The notes: generated from the letters alone by a model not told the origin. 64,000 nucleotides of DNA from Gammaproteobacteria bacterium (GCA_018825305.1 JAHJEO010000011.1:26988-90987), one strand, 5' to 3'; counted from the first letter of the stretch, positions 7,438-16,078 are shown. Program-made: numbers and translations.

Positions 7438-8378
7438 CCAAGACCCTGTTCCGGGCGGCGGCCAGCCTCGGGTTGCTCGCGCTGGTTTTCCATTTCGCCG
7501 GGCCGGCGCGCGTCCTCGCCGCCTTCGCCAACGCCAGCCCGGCCTGGCTCGCCGCCGCACTGACCGCGTCCGTCGCGGCCAGCCTGACCAGTGCGCTGCG
7601 CTGGCATGCGCTGGCCGACTGGCTGGGGCTGGCCGCAACGCGACCGGCGCTGATCGTGGCCTATTTTCGCGGTATCGCCGCCAACACCGTGCTGCCGGGC
7701 GCCACGCTCGGCGGCGATGCGCTGCGGGCGCTGCAGTTGCAGCGCCTCGGCCATCCGCTCGCCGCGAGCGCCGCCAGCGTCGCGCTCGACCGCATGAGCG
7801 GGCTGTGGGTGCTGGCGGTGCTGTCGCTGGCGACCACCGCGGCGGCCCAGTTTGCCGGGGTGCTGCCGCCTGCCCTGCTGCCGTTGCCGCCGGTGCTGAC
7901 CCTGATTGCCGCCATCGCCGTGCTGGCAGCGCCGACTTTTGCCTGGCTGGCCAGCCGGGCCTGGCACATGCACCTGCCCGGCCCGCTGGAACGGGCGCTG
8001 ACGGCCCTGCATGACCGCCCCGCCCCGCTGCGTCATCTGACTGCGCAATTCGCCTGGTCGGCCGGGGTTCAAGGGTTTTCCATGCTCACCTTTGCGCTGG
8101 CCGGCCGCGCCGTCGGCCTCGACCTGCCGCTGTGGCTCTACGTCATCGCCGCCGGCCCGGTGTTCATCCTCGCCGCGCTGCCGGTGAGCGTCGGCGGCTG
8201 GGGCACGCGCGAGGCCGCGGCCGCCGTGACGCTCGGCCACTTCGGCGCATCGACCGAACTGGCCATCGCAGCGGCCATGCTCTACGGCATTTTCGCGGTC
8301 GTGCAGGGCGCTGCCGGCGCGCTGTCGCTGCTGCCCTCGAAACAAACCGCCCCACCTTCCCAGGAGAAAGCACCATGA
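7434..8378 (+). CDS. Lysylphosphatidylglycerol synthase TM-region (YbhN/UPF0104) family protein
   Basis: A 314-residue polytopic protein with about eight hydrophobic helices and the family hallmarks FRGIAANTVLPGATLGGDALR (about residues 77-97), ALDRMSGLW and PVSVGGWGTREAA. The family includes the membrane half of MprF and many stand-alone proteins thought to flip lipids or feed lipid-linked glycans. Start is GTG 7434 overlapping the glycosyltransferase stop. Its own stop overlaps the bcp start by ATGA, making a three-gene unit. The substrate is unknown. A copy of the dispersed motif encodes AAPTFAW within a loop/helix edge. Confidence 0.85.
   Translation: MTKTLFRAAASLGLLALVFHFAGPARVLAAFANASPAWLAAALTASVAASLTSALRWHALADWLGLAATRPALIVAYFRGIAANTVLPGATLGGDALRALQLQRLGHPLAASAASVALDRMSGLWVLAVLSLATTAAAQFAGVLPPALLPLPPVLTLIAAIAVLAAPTFAWLASRAWHMHLPGPLERALTALHDRPAPLRHLTAQFAWSAGVQGFSMLTFALAGRAVGLDLPLWLYVIAAGPVFILAALPVSVGGWGTREAAAAVTLGHFGASTELAIAAAMLYGIFAVVQGAAGALSLLPSKQTAPPSQEKAP
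7924..7942 (+). repeat. Dispersed REP-like motif, copy 4
   Basis: TGGCAGCGCCGACTTTTGC, motif in the GCCGACTTTT orientation, inside the flippase-like gene and translated as AAPTFA. The match covers the core and four of the five terminal T bases. Confidence 0.45.
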
Positions 8379-8848
8379 ACACCACGCCGTCCGCCGTCGG
8401 CCTGACCGTCCCCGATTTCAGCCTGCCCGCCACCGGCGGCACCTTCACGCTGTCCGCCCGGCGCGGCAAGCCGCTGGTGCTTTACTTCTACCCCAAGGAC
8501 AGCACGCCCGGCTGCACCGTCGAAGCCCAGCAGTTCCGCGACTTGCATGGCGAATTCGCCGCACTCGGTTGCGCCGTCTTCGGCATCTCGCGCGACAGCC
8601 TCAAGTCGCACGAGAACTTCAAGGGCAAGCAGTGCCTGCCCTTCGAACTGCTGGTCGATGCCGATGAAACGGCCTGCCGCCTGTTCGACGTGATCCAGAT
8701 GAAGAACATGTACGGCAAGCAGGTCATGGGCATCCAGCGCAGCACCTTCCTGATCGACAAGGCGGGCCGCCTGGCCCGGGAATGGCGCGGCATCAAGGCC
8801 GACGGCCATGCCGCCGAGGTGCTCGCCGCCGTCAAGGCGCTGGCGTGA
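8375..8848 (+). CDS. bcp: Peroxiredoxin, Bcp/PrxQ type
   Basis: A 157-residue thioredoxin-fold thiol peroxidase that reduces hydroperoxides in the cytoplasm using thioredoxin-like donors. The peroxidatic cysteine is Cys47 in the conserved YPKDSTPGCTVEAQQF segment. The second cysteine five residues later, present in the E. coli type, is absent (replaced in CTVEAQQF). This copy is therefore either a one-Cys form or uses another resolving residue. LVDADETACRLFDV and the RSTFLIDKAGRL strand complete the fold. The ATG overlaps the upstream stop. Confidence 0.93.
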   Translation: MNTTPSAVGLTVPDFSLPATGGTFTLSARRGKPLVLYFYPKDSTPGCTVEAQQFRDLHGEFAALGCAVFGISRDSLKSHENFKGKQCLPFELLVDADETACRLFDVIQMKNMYGKQVMGIQRSTFLIDKAGRLAREWRGIKADGHAAEVLAAVKALA

Positions 8849-8857
8849 CAATTCTGC

Positions 8858-8882
8858 GAAGACGCGCCGATTTCCCGTCTTC
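8858..8882 (+). terminator. Weak hairpin after bcp
   Basis: GAAGACG and CGTCTTC form a 7-bp stem with an 11-base loop, ten bases after the bcp stop. It is followed by TTCC but no real T run, so it is at best a weak terminator. Confidence 0.25.
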
Positions 8883-8954
8883 TTCCATGCCAGTAGCGGC
8901 TCCCGGCGTGGCATCGTTGCGCCACCAATCCCATCAACTCGCGCAGGGGTCCTC

Positions 8955-10433
8955 ATGAACGCCAAGCGTACCGCCAAGTCGGCCACCAAGCTCTTCGTGC
9001 TCGACACCAACGTACTGATGCACGATCCGACGAGCCTCTACCGCTTTGAGGAGCACGACATCTTCCTGCCGATGATGACGCTGGAGGAACTTGACGCCAA
9101 CAAGAAGGGCATGTCGGAAGTCGCGCGCAACGCCCGCCAGGCCAGCCGCTCTCTCGACGAGATCGTCTCCGCCTCCGAATCGTCGATCAAGGAGGGCATC
9201 CCGCTATTTGGCCCTTCGCGCGAACTGGCCTCGGGCCGCCTGTTCCTGCAGACCGAGGCGATGAACGGCCACATCCCCGCCTCGCTGCCGACGACCAAGG
9301 GCGACAACCAGATCCTCGGCGTGATGATGAACCTGCAGGAGCGCTTCCCCAAGCGCTCCGTGATCCTGGTGTCGAAGGACATCAACATGCGCATCAAGGC
9401 CCGCGCGCTGGGCCTCGAATCGCAGGATTACTTCAACGACAAGGTACTGGAAGATACCGACCTGCTCTTCTCCGGCACGCAGGAGCTTCCGCCCGACTTC
9501 TGGGACAGTCACGGCCAGGACATGAAATCGTGGAAGCAGGACGGGCGCACGCTCTACAAGGTCAACGGGCCGCTCTGTCGCAACATGCTGGTCAACGAGT
9601 TTGTCTACCTTGAACCCGGCCCCAAGACCGACAAGCCCTTCTACGCCATCGTGCGCGAAGGCGCCGCCAAGAGTGCGGTGATCTCGACGCTGACCGACTA
9701 CAGCCACCAGAAGAACGCCGTCTGGGGAATCCTGGCGCGCAACCGCGAACAGAACTTCGCCCTCAACCTGCTGATGGACCCCGAGATTGACTTCATCACC
9801 CTGCTCGGCCAGGCCGGCACCGGCAAGACGCTGCTGACGCTGGCGGCAGCACTGACGCAGACGCTGGAAACCAAGCGCTATTCCGAAATCATTGTCACCC
9901 GCGTCACCGTGCCGGTGGGCGAGGACATCGGCTTCCTGCCGGGCACCGAGGAAGAAAAGATGACACCGTGGATGGGGGCCATCGAGGACAACCTCGACGT
10001 CCTCAACAAGCCCGCCGACGGCGGTGGCGACAAGGCCGACAAGTCGGCGCACTCCCCCGGCGGCAGTTTCACTGGCAACTACGGCGGCGACTGGGGGCGG
10101 GCGGCGACGATGGACCTGATCCGCAGCCGGGTCAAGGTCAAGTCGCTCAACTTCATGCGCGGCCGCACCTTCATCAGCAAGTTCCTCATCATCGACGAGG
10201 CGCAGAACCTGACGCCCAAGCAGATGAAGACGCTGATCACCCGTGCCGGCCCCGGCACCAAGGTGGTGTGCCTCGGCAACATCGCGCAGATCGACACGCC
10301 CTACCTGACCGAAGGCTCGTCGGGACTGACCTACGTGGTGGATCGCTTCAAGGGCTGGTCGCACTCGGGCCACGTCACGCTGCAGCGCGGCGAGCGGTCG
10401 CGATTGGCGGATCACGCGGCGGAGGTGCTGTAG
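8955..10433 (+). CDS. PIN-PhoH fusion ATPase
   Basis: A 492-residue protein with two domains. An N-terminal PIN nuclease domain (KLFVLDTNVLMHDP with its acidic residues, TLEELDANKKG, then a further acidic site near VSKDINMRIKA) occupies about residues 12-150. A C-terminal PhoH/RecD-like ATPase follows, with Walker A GQAGTGKTLL at about 285-294 and Walker B FLIIDEAQNLTPKQMKTLITR. PIN-PhoH proteins act as RNA helicase-RNases in other bacteria. An AGGGG ribosome site seven bases before ATG 8955 fixes the start. The stretch from about residue 345 (ADGGGDKADKSAHSPGG) is a flexible insertion. It is transcribed alone. Confidence 0.92.
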   Translation: MNAKRTAKSATKLFVLDTNVLMHDPTSLYRFEEHDIFLPMMTLEELDANKKGMSEVARNARQASRSLDEIVSASESSIKEGIPLFGPSRELASGRLFLQTEAMNGHIPASLPTTKGDNQILGVMMNLQERFPKRSVILVSKDINMRIKARALGLESQDYFNDKVLEDTDLLFSGTQELPPDFWDSHGQDMKSWKQDGRTLYKVNGPLCRNMLVNEFVYLEPGPKTDKPFYAIVREGAAKSAVISTLTDYSHQKNAVWGILARNREQNFALNLLMDPEIDFITLLGQAGTGKTLLTLAAALTQTLETKRYSEIIVTRVTVPVGEDIGFLPGTEEEKMTPWMGAIEDNLDVLNKPADGGGDKADKSAHSPGGSFTGNYGGDWGRAATMDLIRSRVKVKSLNFMRGRTFISKFLIIDEAQNLTPKQMKTLITRAGPGTKVVCLGNIAQIDTPYLTEGSSGLTYVVDRFKGWSHSGHVTLQRGERSRLADHAAEVL

Positions 10434-10447
10434 AGACGCCGTCCCGC

Positions 10448-10499
10448 TAGCGTGGATATTTACGAATAGGTATCAGCGGAAAATCGCCGAAACACGCTA
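10448..10499. repeat. Inverted repeat in the phoH-galE gap
   Basis: TAGCGTG (10448-10454) recurs inverted as CACGCTA (10493-10499), bracketing 38 bases that include GGATATTTACGAATAGG. The layout, in the convergent gap between PhoH and galE (10434-10591), could be a remnant of a small transposable element or a weak bidirectional terminator. Nothing else is evident in this gap. Confidence 0.25.
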
Positions 10500-10591
10500 A
10501 CCCTGACGTACTACTGCAATGCGTCACAGCCCTTGCCCACTTGAAACACGGCAGGGGTGCATTGCTGGGCCGGGTCAGGCGGCTGCCGTTC

Positions 10592-11602
10592 TCATTTGTC
10601 CGGGTATCCGGCGGGATTAGCGCTCTGCCAGCGCCAAGCGTCGGCACACATGGCATTGATATCGCGCTCGGCCCGCCAGCCGATAGCCTCCTGCGCCATT
10701 GCGACATCGGCATAGTAGCTCGGCGCATCCCCCGATCGGCGGTCGACGATATCGAATGGCACATGCTGGCCGCTGGCCCGCTCGAAGGCACGGACGACTT
10801 CGAGCACACTGTAGCCACGGCCGGTGCCGAGGTTGACGGTGAGTGGCCCCGGCTGCTGGCGCAGATAGTCCAGCGCGGCCAAGTGTCCCAATGCGAGATC
10901 GACGACATGGATGTAGTCGCGCACGCCGGTGCCGTCAGGGGTTGGGTAGTCACCGCCAAAGACCTGCAGGCGCGCCAGTTTGCCGACAGCGACCTGGGCG
11001 ACATACGGCAGCAGGTTGCTGGGGATGCCGTTGGGATCTTCGCCGATCAGGCCGCTGGCATGCGCACCGACGGGGTTGAAGTAGCGCAGCAGCCCAATAC
11101 GCCAGCCGGGGTCTGCGACGTTGAGGTCGCGCAGCATGTCTTCGACCATGAGCTTGCTACGACCATAGGGATTGATGGGGCCGAGGGGCACCGATTCGGC
11201 CCAGGGCGGCGGCTCGCTCGCCGCGTAGACGGTGGCGGAAGAGGAAAAGACGATGGTCTTGACCCGGGTTTCGGCCATGGCGTCGAGCAGGACCACGCTG
11301 CCGCCAACGTTGTTGTCGTAATAGCGCAGCGGTTGTGCCACGGACTCACCCACAGCCTTGAGGCCGGCGAAATGGATGACGGCATCGGTGCCGGGCAGGA
11401 TTTGCGTCAGGGCGGCGCGATTGCGGACGTCTGCCTGCACGAACACCGGCCGCTTTCCGGCAATGGTTTCGATGCGGTCGATCACGCTGGCCTTGCTGTT
11501 GCAGAGGTTGTCGAGCACCGTGACGTGGTGGCCGGCGGCCAGCAGTTCGACGACAGTGTGGCTACCGATATAGCCGGCTCCGCCGGTGACAAGAATTTTC
11601 AT
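10592..11602 (-). CDS. galE: UDP-glucose 4-epimerase
   Basis: A 336-residue short-chain dehydrogenase-type epimerase that interconverts UDP-glucose and UDP-galactose using bound NAD. The NAD-binding GGAGYIGSH lies at residues 7-15. Ser121-123 and the catalytic pair Tyr146-x3-Lys150 (NPYGRSK) are present, followed by the ATALRYFNPVGAHxSG-like LLRYFNPVGAHASG. The length is normal. It is cytoplasmic and feeds galactose residues into LPS or exopolysaccharide. The gene stands alone, convergent to phoH. The leader upstream of the ATG (11603-11760) holds two inverted repeats but no clear promoter. Confidence 0.95.
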   Translation of the reverse strand: MKILVTGGAGYIGSHTVVELLAAGHHVTVLDNLCNSKASVIDRIETIAGKRPVFVQADVRNRAALTQILPGTDAVIHFAGLKAVGESVAQPLRYYDNNVGGSVVLLDAMAETRVKTIVFSSSATVYAASEPPPWAESVPLGPINPYGRSKLMVEDMLRDLNVADPGWRIGLLRYFNPVGAHASGLIGEDPNGIPSNLLPYVAQVAVGKLARLQVFGGDYPTPDGTGVRDYIHVVDLALGHLAALDYLRQQPGPLTVNLGTGRGYSVLEVVRAFERASGQHVPFDIVDRRSGDAPSYYADVAMAQEAIGWRAERDINAMCADAWRWQSANPAGYPDK

Positions 11603-11728
11603 TACGGTACTCCGCGTGCTGGTGGGGCTAGCGAGCCCCGAAGCAAGTTCCTCGGGATAGCGAATATTGTTACTGGCTCAGTACGCGCCGCCAGCGAAAT
11701 TTTAGCTACGGCCGCCGCTACGCGGCTT

Positions 11729-11749
11729 AACTTGCGCCAAGCGCAAGTT
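11729..11749. repeat. Nine-bp perfect hairpin between dnaB and galE
   Basis: AACTTGCGC, loop CAA, GCGCAAGTT: a perfect inverted repeat lying 13 bases past the larger dnaB hairpin. There is no adjoining T run on either strand. It may add to transcription stop after dnaB or belong to the galE leader. Confidence 0.4.
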
Positions 11750-11761
11750 AGCCTTCGCTGA

Positions 11762-11800
11762 AACTTCTCTTCAGGCTCAATATGAGCCTGAAGAGAAGTT
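11762..11800 (-). terminator. Perfect 18-bp palindrome overlapping the end of dnaB
   Basis: AACTTCTCTTCAGGCTCA (11762-11779) and its exact reverse complement (11783-11800) are separated by ATA. The right arm encodes the last six residues of DnaB (NFSSGS), the loop supplies part of the Tyr codon, and the stop codon lies at the edge of the left arm. The stem is long enough to stop polymerase or protect the 3' end, but no T tract follows. Confidence 0.5.
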
Positions 11801-13183
11801 TTCGAACTTGGTGTACTCGCCGAGGAAGGTGAGCTTGACGGTTCCGGTCGGGCCGTTGCGGTGCTTGCCGATGCCGACCTCGGCGATGCCTTTGTCCTGG
11901 GTGTCGGGCTTGTAATATTCCTCGCGGTACATCATCAGGATAAGGTCGGCATCCTGCTCGATGGCGCCCGATTCACGCAGATCGGACATCAGCGGGCGCT
12001 TTTCGTTGCGTTCCTCGACCTTGCGCGACAGCTGCGACAGCGCAATGATCGGGACACGCAACTCCTTCGCCAGCGCCTTGATCGAGCGCGAAATCTCGGA
12101 GATCTCGGTGGCGCGGTTCTCGTTATCCCTGACCGAGGTCATCAACTGCAGGTAGTCGATGACGATCAGGCCGAGCTTGCCGCCGTACTTGCGCGCCAGC
12201 CGCCGGGCGCGGGCGCGCAGGTCGGTGGCATTGATGGCGCCGGTCTCGTCGATTTCGATCGGCGCATCGTGCAGCTTGCCCAGCGCGCCGGTCATCTTGT
12301 CCCATTCCTCGTCCGTCAGCTTGCCGTTGCGGATGCGCGTCTGGTCGATGCGGCCGACCGAGGACAACATGCGCATGGCGATCTGCGGCCCGGACATTTC
12401 CAGGCTGAATATCGCCACCGGCAAACGCAACTCGACGCCGACGTGCTCGGCGATGTTCAGCGCAAAAGCGGTCTTGCCCATCGACGGACGGCCGGCGACG
12501 ACAATCATGTCGCCGGCCTGCAGGCCGGAGGTCATGCGGTCGAGGTCGACGAAACCGGTCGGCACCCCGGTGACATCCGACGGATTCTCGCGGTCGTAAA
12601 GATCCTGAATCTTCTCGACCACCTCGCCGAGCAGGCCAGTGACCTCGCGGAAGCCCTGAATCGACTTGGCACCCGCCTCGGCGATCTCGAAGACCTTGGC
12701 CTCGGCCTCGTCGAGCAAAATCTTGGCGTCACGCCCGGCGGGATTGAGTGCGCTGGCCGCGATCTCGTCGCCAACCGTTACCAGCTTGCGCAGCACGGCG
12801 CGCTCGTGCACGATCTCCGCGTAGCGGCGGATGTTGGCAGCCGAGGGCGTGTTGTTGGCGATCTCGCCGAGATAGGCGATGCCGCCGGTCTGCTCGACCT
12901 CGTTGGCCTTGTCGATGGCCTCAAAAACGGTGACCACGTCGGCCGGCCGGCCGACTTCGATCAGACGCGAGATGTGGCGGAAGATGCGACGATGATCGTC
13001 GCGGTAGAAATCGGTGTCGGCGACCAGATCGCCGATGCGGTCCCAGGCGTTATTGTCGAGCAGCAGGCCGCCGATCAGCGACTGCTCGGCTTCGACCGAA
13101 TGCGGCGGCAACTTGAGCGCCGCGACCTGGGGGTCCTGCGGAACCGGGGAATTGATGAAGGCGCGTGCCTGGGCCATGAACAT
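11777..13183 (-). CDS. dnaB: Replicative DNA helicase DnaB
   Basis: A 468-residue hexameric 5'-3' helicase of the replisome. The N-terminal domain opens with PHSVEAEQSLIGGLLLDNNAW. The RecA-like motor domain has Walker A GRPSMGKTAFALNIA (about residue 218) and the LIVIDYLQLM Walker B. AAGGAG stands four bases before ATG 13183 and ten before a second in-frame ATG at 13177, so either start is possible. The last codons form one arm of an 18-bp palindrome. It follows the rplI gene but is separated from it by a strong terminator. Confidence 0.97.
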   Translation of the reverse strand: MFMAQARAFINSPVPQDPQVAALKLPPHSVEAEQSLIGGLLLDNNAWDRIGDLVADTDFYRDDHRRIFRHISRLIEVGRPADVVTVFEAIDKANEVEQTGGIAYLGEIANNTPSAANIRRYAEIVHERAVLRKLVTVGDEIAASALNPAGRDAKILLDEAEAKVFEIAEAGAKSIQGFREVTGLLGEVVEKIQDLYDRENPSDVTGVPTGFVDLDRMTSGLQAGDMIVVAGRPSMGKTAFALNIAEHVGVELRLPVAIFSLEMSGPQIAMRMLSSVGRIDQTRIRNGKLTDEEWDKMTGALGKLHDAPIEIDETGAINATDLRARARRLARKYGGKLGLIVIDYLQLMTSVRDNENRATEISEISRSIKALAKELRVPIIALSQLSRKVEERNEKRPLMSDLRESGAIEQDADLILMMYREEYYKPDTQDKGIAEVGIGKHRNGPTGTVKLTFLGEYTKFENFSSGSY

Positions 13184-13332
13184 TCGACTCCTTGAGGAAG
13201 CCGCCAGTCTACCGATACTGCGGCCCGCACGCGATAGGACAAGCCTGTGCAAATGACCGGGATAACCGGTGGATAAGCTGTTAAAAGCCTGTGGACAAAC
13301 GGTGGATCGTCCTGAAGCCGGAAATTGTCCAT

Positions 13333-13365
13333 AAAAAACAAGGGCCGCCCAACTGGCGGCCCTTG
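13333..13365 (-). terminator. Rho-independent terminator of the rpsF-rplI operon
   Basis: On the minus strand CAAGGGCCGCC, a five-base loop and GGCGGCCCTTG form a perfect 11-bp stem. It is followed at once by TTTTTT. It begins 22 bases after the rplI stop. Confidence 0.93.
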
Positions 13366-13386
13366 TCATGATGCAACAGGCAGGGA

Positions 13387-13836
13387 TTACTGCTCGGCAA
13401 CCACCGAAACGGTGATGCTCGCCACCACGTCGTGATGCAGGCCGATCTCGACCTGGTTGTCGCCGATCTGCTTGAACGGGCCGTCAGGCAGGCGAATCAC
13501 CGACTTGTCGATCTCGATGCCCTGCGCCTTGAGTGCGTCGGCGATGTCGCTGTTGCCGACCGAGCCGAACAAGCGGCCGTCGACACCGGCCTTGCGGGCC
13601 ACCCGCACCGAGACGCCTTCGAGCTTGGCGGCCTGAGCCTGGGCAGCGGCGAGGATTTCGGCCTGAGCTTTTTCAAGTTCGGCGCGACGCTCTTCGAACA
13701 CCTTCTTGTTGGCTTCCGTCGCACGCTTGGCCTTGCCTTGCGGGATCAGGAAGTTGCGGGCATAGCCGTCCTTGACCTTGACGATGTCGCCGAGGCTGCC
13801 GAGGTTGACCACTTTCTCCATCAGAATGATTTGCAT
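13387..13836 (-). CDS. rplI: 50S ribosomal protein L9
   Basis: A 149-residue protein of standard length that binds 23S rRNA. The N-terminal domain starts [32 protein letters not shown], the long connecting helix is Lys/Glu/Ala-rich (about residues 41-76), and the C-terminal domain ends in [13 protein letters not shown]. It is the last gene of the rpsF-priB-rpsR-rplI operon, 12 bases after rpsR, and is followed by the terminator at 13333-13365. Confidence 0.98.
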   Translation of the reverse strand: MQIILMEKVVNLGSLGDIVKVKDGYARNFLIPQGKAKRATEANKKVFEERRAELEKAQAEILAAAQAQAAKLEGVSVRVARKAGVDGRLFGSVGNSDIADALKAQGIEIDKSVIRLPDGPFKQIGDNQVEIGLHHDVVASITVSVVAEQ

Positions 13837-13848
13837 GGCGGTCTCCTC

Positions 13849-14127
13849 TTATTCGTGCAGGTCGGTGTAGGGCATCAGCGCCAGGAAGCGGGCGCGCTTG
13901 ATGGCGGTGGACAGCTGGCGCTGGTAGCCGGACTTGGTGCCGGTGATGCGCGCCGGCATGATCTTGCCGTTTTCGGAGATGAAGTCCTTGAGGATGTCGA
14001 CATCCTTGTAGTCGATCTCTTCGATCTTCTCCGCGCTGAAGCGGCAGAACTTGCGGCGCTTGAACAGGCCGCGGCCCTTGTCATCCTTCTTCTTGACGCC
14101 GGTCTTGCTCTTCGGTTTGAAAGCCAT
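13849..14127 (-). CDS. rpsR: 30S ribosomal protein S18
   Basis: A 92-residue protein with the conserved core [20 protein letters not shown] and the RNA-binding [28 protein letters not shown] end. S18 forms a heterodimer with S6 on the platform of the 30S subunit. Its ATG is preceded by GGAAACGAAA. The first 47 bases of the gene are also read out of frame as the C-terminus of PriB, an unusually long overlap for this operon. Confidence 0.98.
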   Translation of the reverse strand: MAFKPKSKTGVKKKDDKGRGLFKRRKFCRFSAEKIEEIDYKDVDILKDFISENGKIMPARITGTKSGYQRQLSTAIKRARFLALMPYTDLHE

Positions 14128-14446
14128 TTTCGTTTCCTTCTACAAATTCGATTCGTTGCACATGCAGCACATTGGCGCGGTTCTTGAGGCTCTTCGCGGC
14201 GAGAAATCCGCTCACTCGCAATTCGCCTGAATTCCACTGCACCAGCTGCGTCGCCACCGTTCCGAGCGCTACGCAATTCATCTCGCACTCCACCTTGCGG
14301 GGTTTTCCCGCCTCGATCTGCTCGGACTCGTGTCCGATGCGGAAGTCGATGGCCGGGATGCCGGCCGGGGTGTAACGCAAGACGCCGCGTTCGAGCAGCC
14401 TTCCCGACAGTTGGGTCAGGTTGGCCGTGGCGCCGGTACCGCTCAC
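14081..14446 (-). CDS. priB: Primosomal replication protein N (PriB)
   Basis: A single-stranded-DNA-binding OB-fold protein of 121 residues, which helps PriA reload DnaB at stalled forks. [28 protein letters not shown] and the [24 protein letters not shown] end identify it. Start is GTG 14446 overlapping the rpsF stop (GTGA). PriB normally ends near the EFVEG residues. Here the frame has no stop there and runs 47 bases into rpsR, adding a charged tail ([15 protein letters not shown]). The genes on either side are co-translated ribosomal proteins. Confidence 0.93.
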   Translation of the reverse strand: MSGTGATANLTQLSGRLLERGVLRYTPAGIPAIDFRIGHESEQIEAGKPRKVECEMNCVALGTVATQLVQWNSGELRVSGFLAAKSLKNRANVLHVQRIEFVEGNENGFQTEEQDRRQEEG

Positions 14447-14838
14447 GCGGCCGCTGGCGCCTCGACTTGGGGCTGGGCCTCGGCCTGGGCCTGCGGCGCA
14501 GCGTTCAGCGAGCGCGTCTTCTCTTCCTTCATCATCGGCGAGGGAGTGATCACGGGCTTGCTCATCTTGACGGTCAGATGGCGCAGCACGGCGTCGTTGA
14601 ACTTGAAGGCGTTCTCGAGCTCGGCCAGCGTCTCGTTGTCGCACTCGATGTTCATGAGTACGTAATGGGCCTTGTGCACCTTCTGGATCGGGTAGGCCAG
14701 CTGGCGGCGACCCCAGTCTTCGAGGCGATGGATGGCGCCGCTGCGGCCGGTCACCAGCGTCTTGTAACGCTCGACCATCGCCGGCACCTGCTCGGACTGG
14801 TCCGGGTGGACGATAAAAACAACTTCGTAGTGTCGCAT
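14443..14838 (-). CDS. rpsF: 30S ribosomal protein S6
   Basis: A 131-residue protein, partner of S18. It starts [25 protein letters not shown] and contains [17 protein letters not shown] and [18 protein letters not shown]. An Ala/Gln/Glu-rich tail ([16 protein letters not shown]) extends past the globular part, as in other proteobacterial S6 proteins. A ribosome site AAGGAG precedes the ATG. It is the first gene of the four-gene operon. The leader carries a GC-rich stem and a promoter. Confidence 0.98.
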   Translation of the reverse strand: MRHYEVVFIVHPDQSEQVPAMVERYKTLVTGRSGAIHRLEDWGRRQLAYPIQKVHKAHYVLMNIECDNETLAELENAFKFNDAVLRHLTVKMSKPVITPSPMMKEEKTRSLNAAPQAQAEAQPQVEAPAAA

Positions 14839-14875
14839 GCAATCTCCTTATGGGTTCGATTGTCAGTGGGTCGGA

Positions 14876-14903
14876 GCCCTCCCGCATGCGCATCGGGTAG
14901 GGC
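14876..14903 (-). promoter_or_regulatory. Hairpin in the rpsF leader, possible S6:S18 autoregulatory site
   Basis: In the mRNA sense GCCCT A CCCG and CGGG AGGGC form a bulged stem 38 bases before the rpsF start. The rpsF leaders of many bacteria carry an RNA that mimics the 16S site and binds the S6:S18 dimer to repress the operon. Position and bulge fit, but identity was not tested. Confidence 0.35.
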
Positions 14904-14918
14904 AAGGGAAAGCCGGCA

Positions 14919-14948
14919 ATTGTACGACAAATCAGGCACTCAAGACAA
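14919..14948 (-). promoter_or_regulatory. Sigma70-type promoter of rpsF operon
   Basis: TTGTCT (minus strand, 14943-14948) and TACAAT (14919-14924) are separated by 18 bases. They would start transcription about 75 bases before rpsF. Both boxes are close to consensus. Confidence 0.55.
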
Positions 14949-15065
14949 GACCACAAACCCCGAACAGGGCCGGGGATACTGCACTCCTGTCCGCCTGAAA
15001 AACGCCAGGCGCGTTGAAGAATTCGCCATTCGTGCCACAATTGCCCGCTGAACAACCGCCCCCCC

Positions 15066-15911
15066 ATGATCGAACAACCGTTTTCCGATCTCGACGCCTG
15101 GGTTGCCTTCTACGGCCAGGCGCAAATCCCGGTCCTGCGACACACAGTGCAGGAGCTGGAGCGTCTGCGCGAGAACGCCGACAAGGTCAATGGCCGTATC
15201 ATCGCCAACGTCATCCTGCACGACCCGCTGATGACGTTGCGGGTGCTGCACTACATCGAGGCACACCGGAAGAAGCGCCAGACCACGGACATCACCACCA
15301 TCGAGCGGGCGCTGATGATGATCGGGATCGAGCCCTTCTTCCGCGACTTCCAGGATCTGCCGCAGGTGGAAGACCAGCTCAAGGGTCACCCCAAGGCTTT
15401 GCTGGGACTGCTCAAGGTCATCAACCGGGCCCGCAAAGCCGCGCAGTGGTCGCGCGAATGGGCGCTCGCCCGCCATGATCTCGACGTGGACGAAATCACC
15501 GTCGCCACGCTGCTTCTCGACGTCGCCGAAATACTCATGTGGTGCTTTGCGCCGACTCTTGCGCTGAAGATCCGGGATTTGCAGAGCGTCGACCGATCGC
15601 TACGGAGTTCCGCCGCACAGATCGAGGTCTATCAGGTCAGCCTGCAGGATCTGCAAATCGAGCTCAGCCGCCTCTGGCACCTGCCGGAATTGCTGACTAC
15701 GCTGATGGACCACAGCAAGGCCGACAACCCGCGCGTCCGCAATGTCACCCTCGCCGCAAGCCTCGCGCGCCACTCGGCCAATGGCTGGGACGACGCTGCC
15801 CTGCCCGACGACTTCAAGGCCATCGAGGAACTGCTGCACATCAACCATGCGACGCTGCTGCGCCGGCTTGGCCTCGATTCGCCGGACGCCGACACCGTTC
15901 AGCCGCAGTAA
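15066..15911 (+). CDS. HDOD-domain protein
   Basis: A 281-residue cytoplasmic protein. The HDOD region (about residues 15-215) shows IPVLRHTVQELERL, then ILHDPLMTLRVLHYI, then ERALMMIGIEPFF. These match HD-related output domains that lack the metal-binding His/Asp residues and usually act in signalling. Enzymatic activity is not expected. The tail (about 215-281) is helical and variable. The first ATG is used. No strong ribosome site is seen. It is divergent from rpsF and its stop lies inside the small gene on the other strand. Confidence 0.85.
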   Translation: MIEQPFSDLDAWVAFYGQAQIPVLRHTVQELERLRENADKVNGRIIANVILHDPLMTLRVLHYIEAHRKKRQTTDITTIERALMMIGIEPFFRDFQDLPQVEDQLKGHPKALLGLLKVINRARKAAQWSREWALARHDLDVDEITVATLLLDVAEILMWCFAPTLALKIRDLQSVDRSLRSSAAQIEVYQVSLQDLQIELSRLWHLPELLTTLMDHSKADNPRVRNVTLAASLARHSANGWDDAALPDDFKAIEELLHINHATLLRRLGLDSPDADTVQPQ

Positions 15912-16078
15912 CGCAGATTCACGGCGTCGAGCAACAACTCGGGCTGGCCGTAGCCGACGAAGGCCGCCGCAACCGCGGCAATGCCCAGCGCCAGCGCCAG
16001 CATCCAAGCCCACCAATGCCGCGGCCGTTCGTCGGGACGGAGCTTGTCGGCCGGGCAATCCTCACGAAAACCATCCAT
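15899..16078 (-). CDS. Small single-helix membrane protein
   Basis: A 59-residue protein with a charged N-terminus (DGFREDCPADKLRPDERP), one transmembrane segment (WWAWMLALALGIAAVAAAFVG) and a conserved-looking end PELLLDAVNLRYCG. I recall similar tiny proteins with a C-terminal NLRYC/NLWLC signature in other betaproteobacteria. The 3' end overlaps the HDOD gene by 13 bases, tail to tail. A start 18 bases upstream is possible. Function unknown. Confidence 0.6.
   Translation of the reverse strand: MDGFREDCPADKLRPDERPRHWWAWMLALALGIAAVAAAFVGYGQPELLLDAVNLRYCG

Noticed and set aside
15546..15562. GCGCCGACTCTTGCG in the HDOD gene as another motif copy
   Set aside because: Only the GCGCCGACT core agrees. 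A core of this size is expected now and then in GC-rich DNA.
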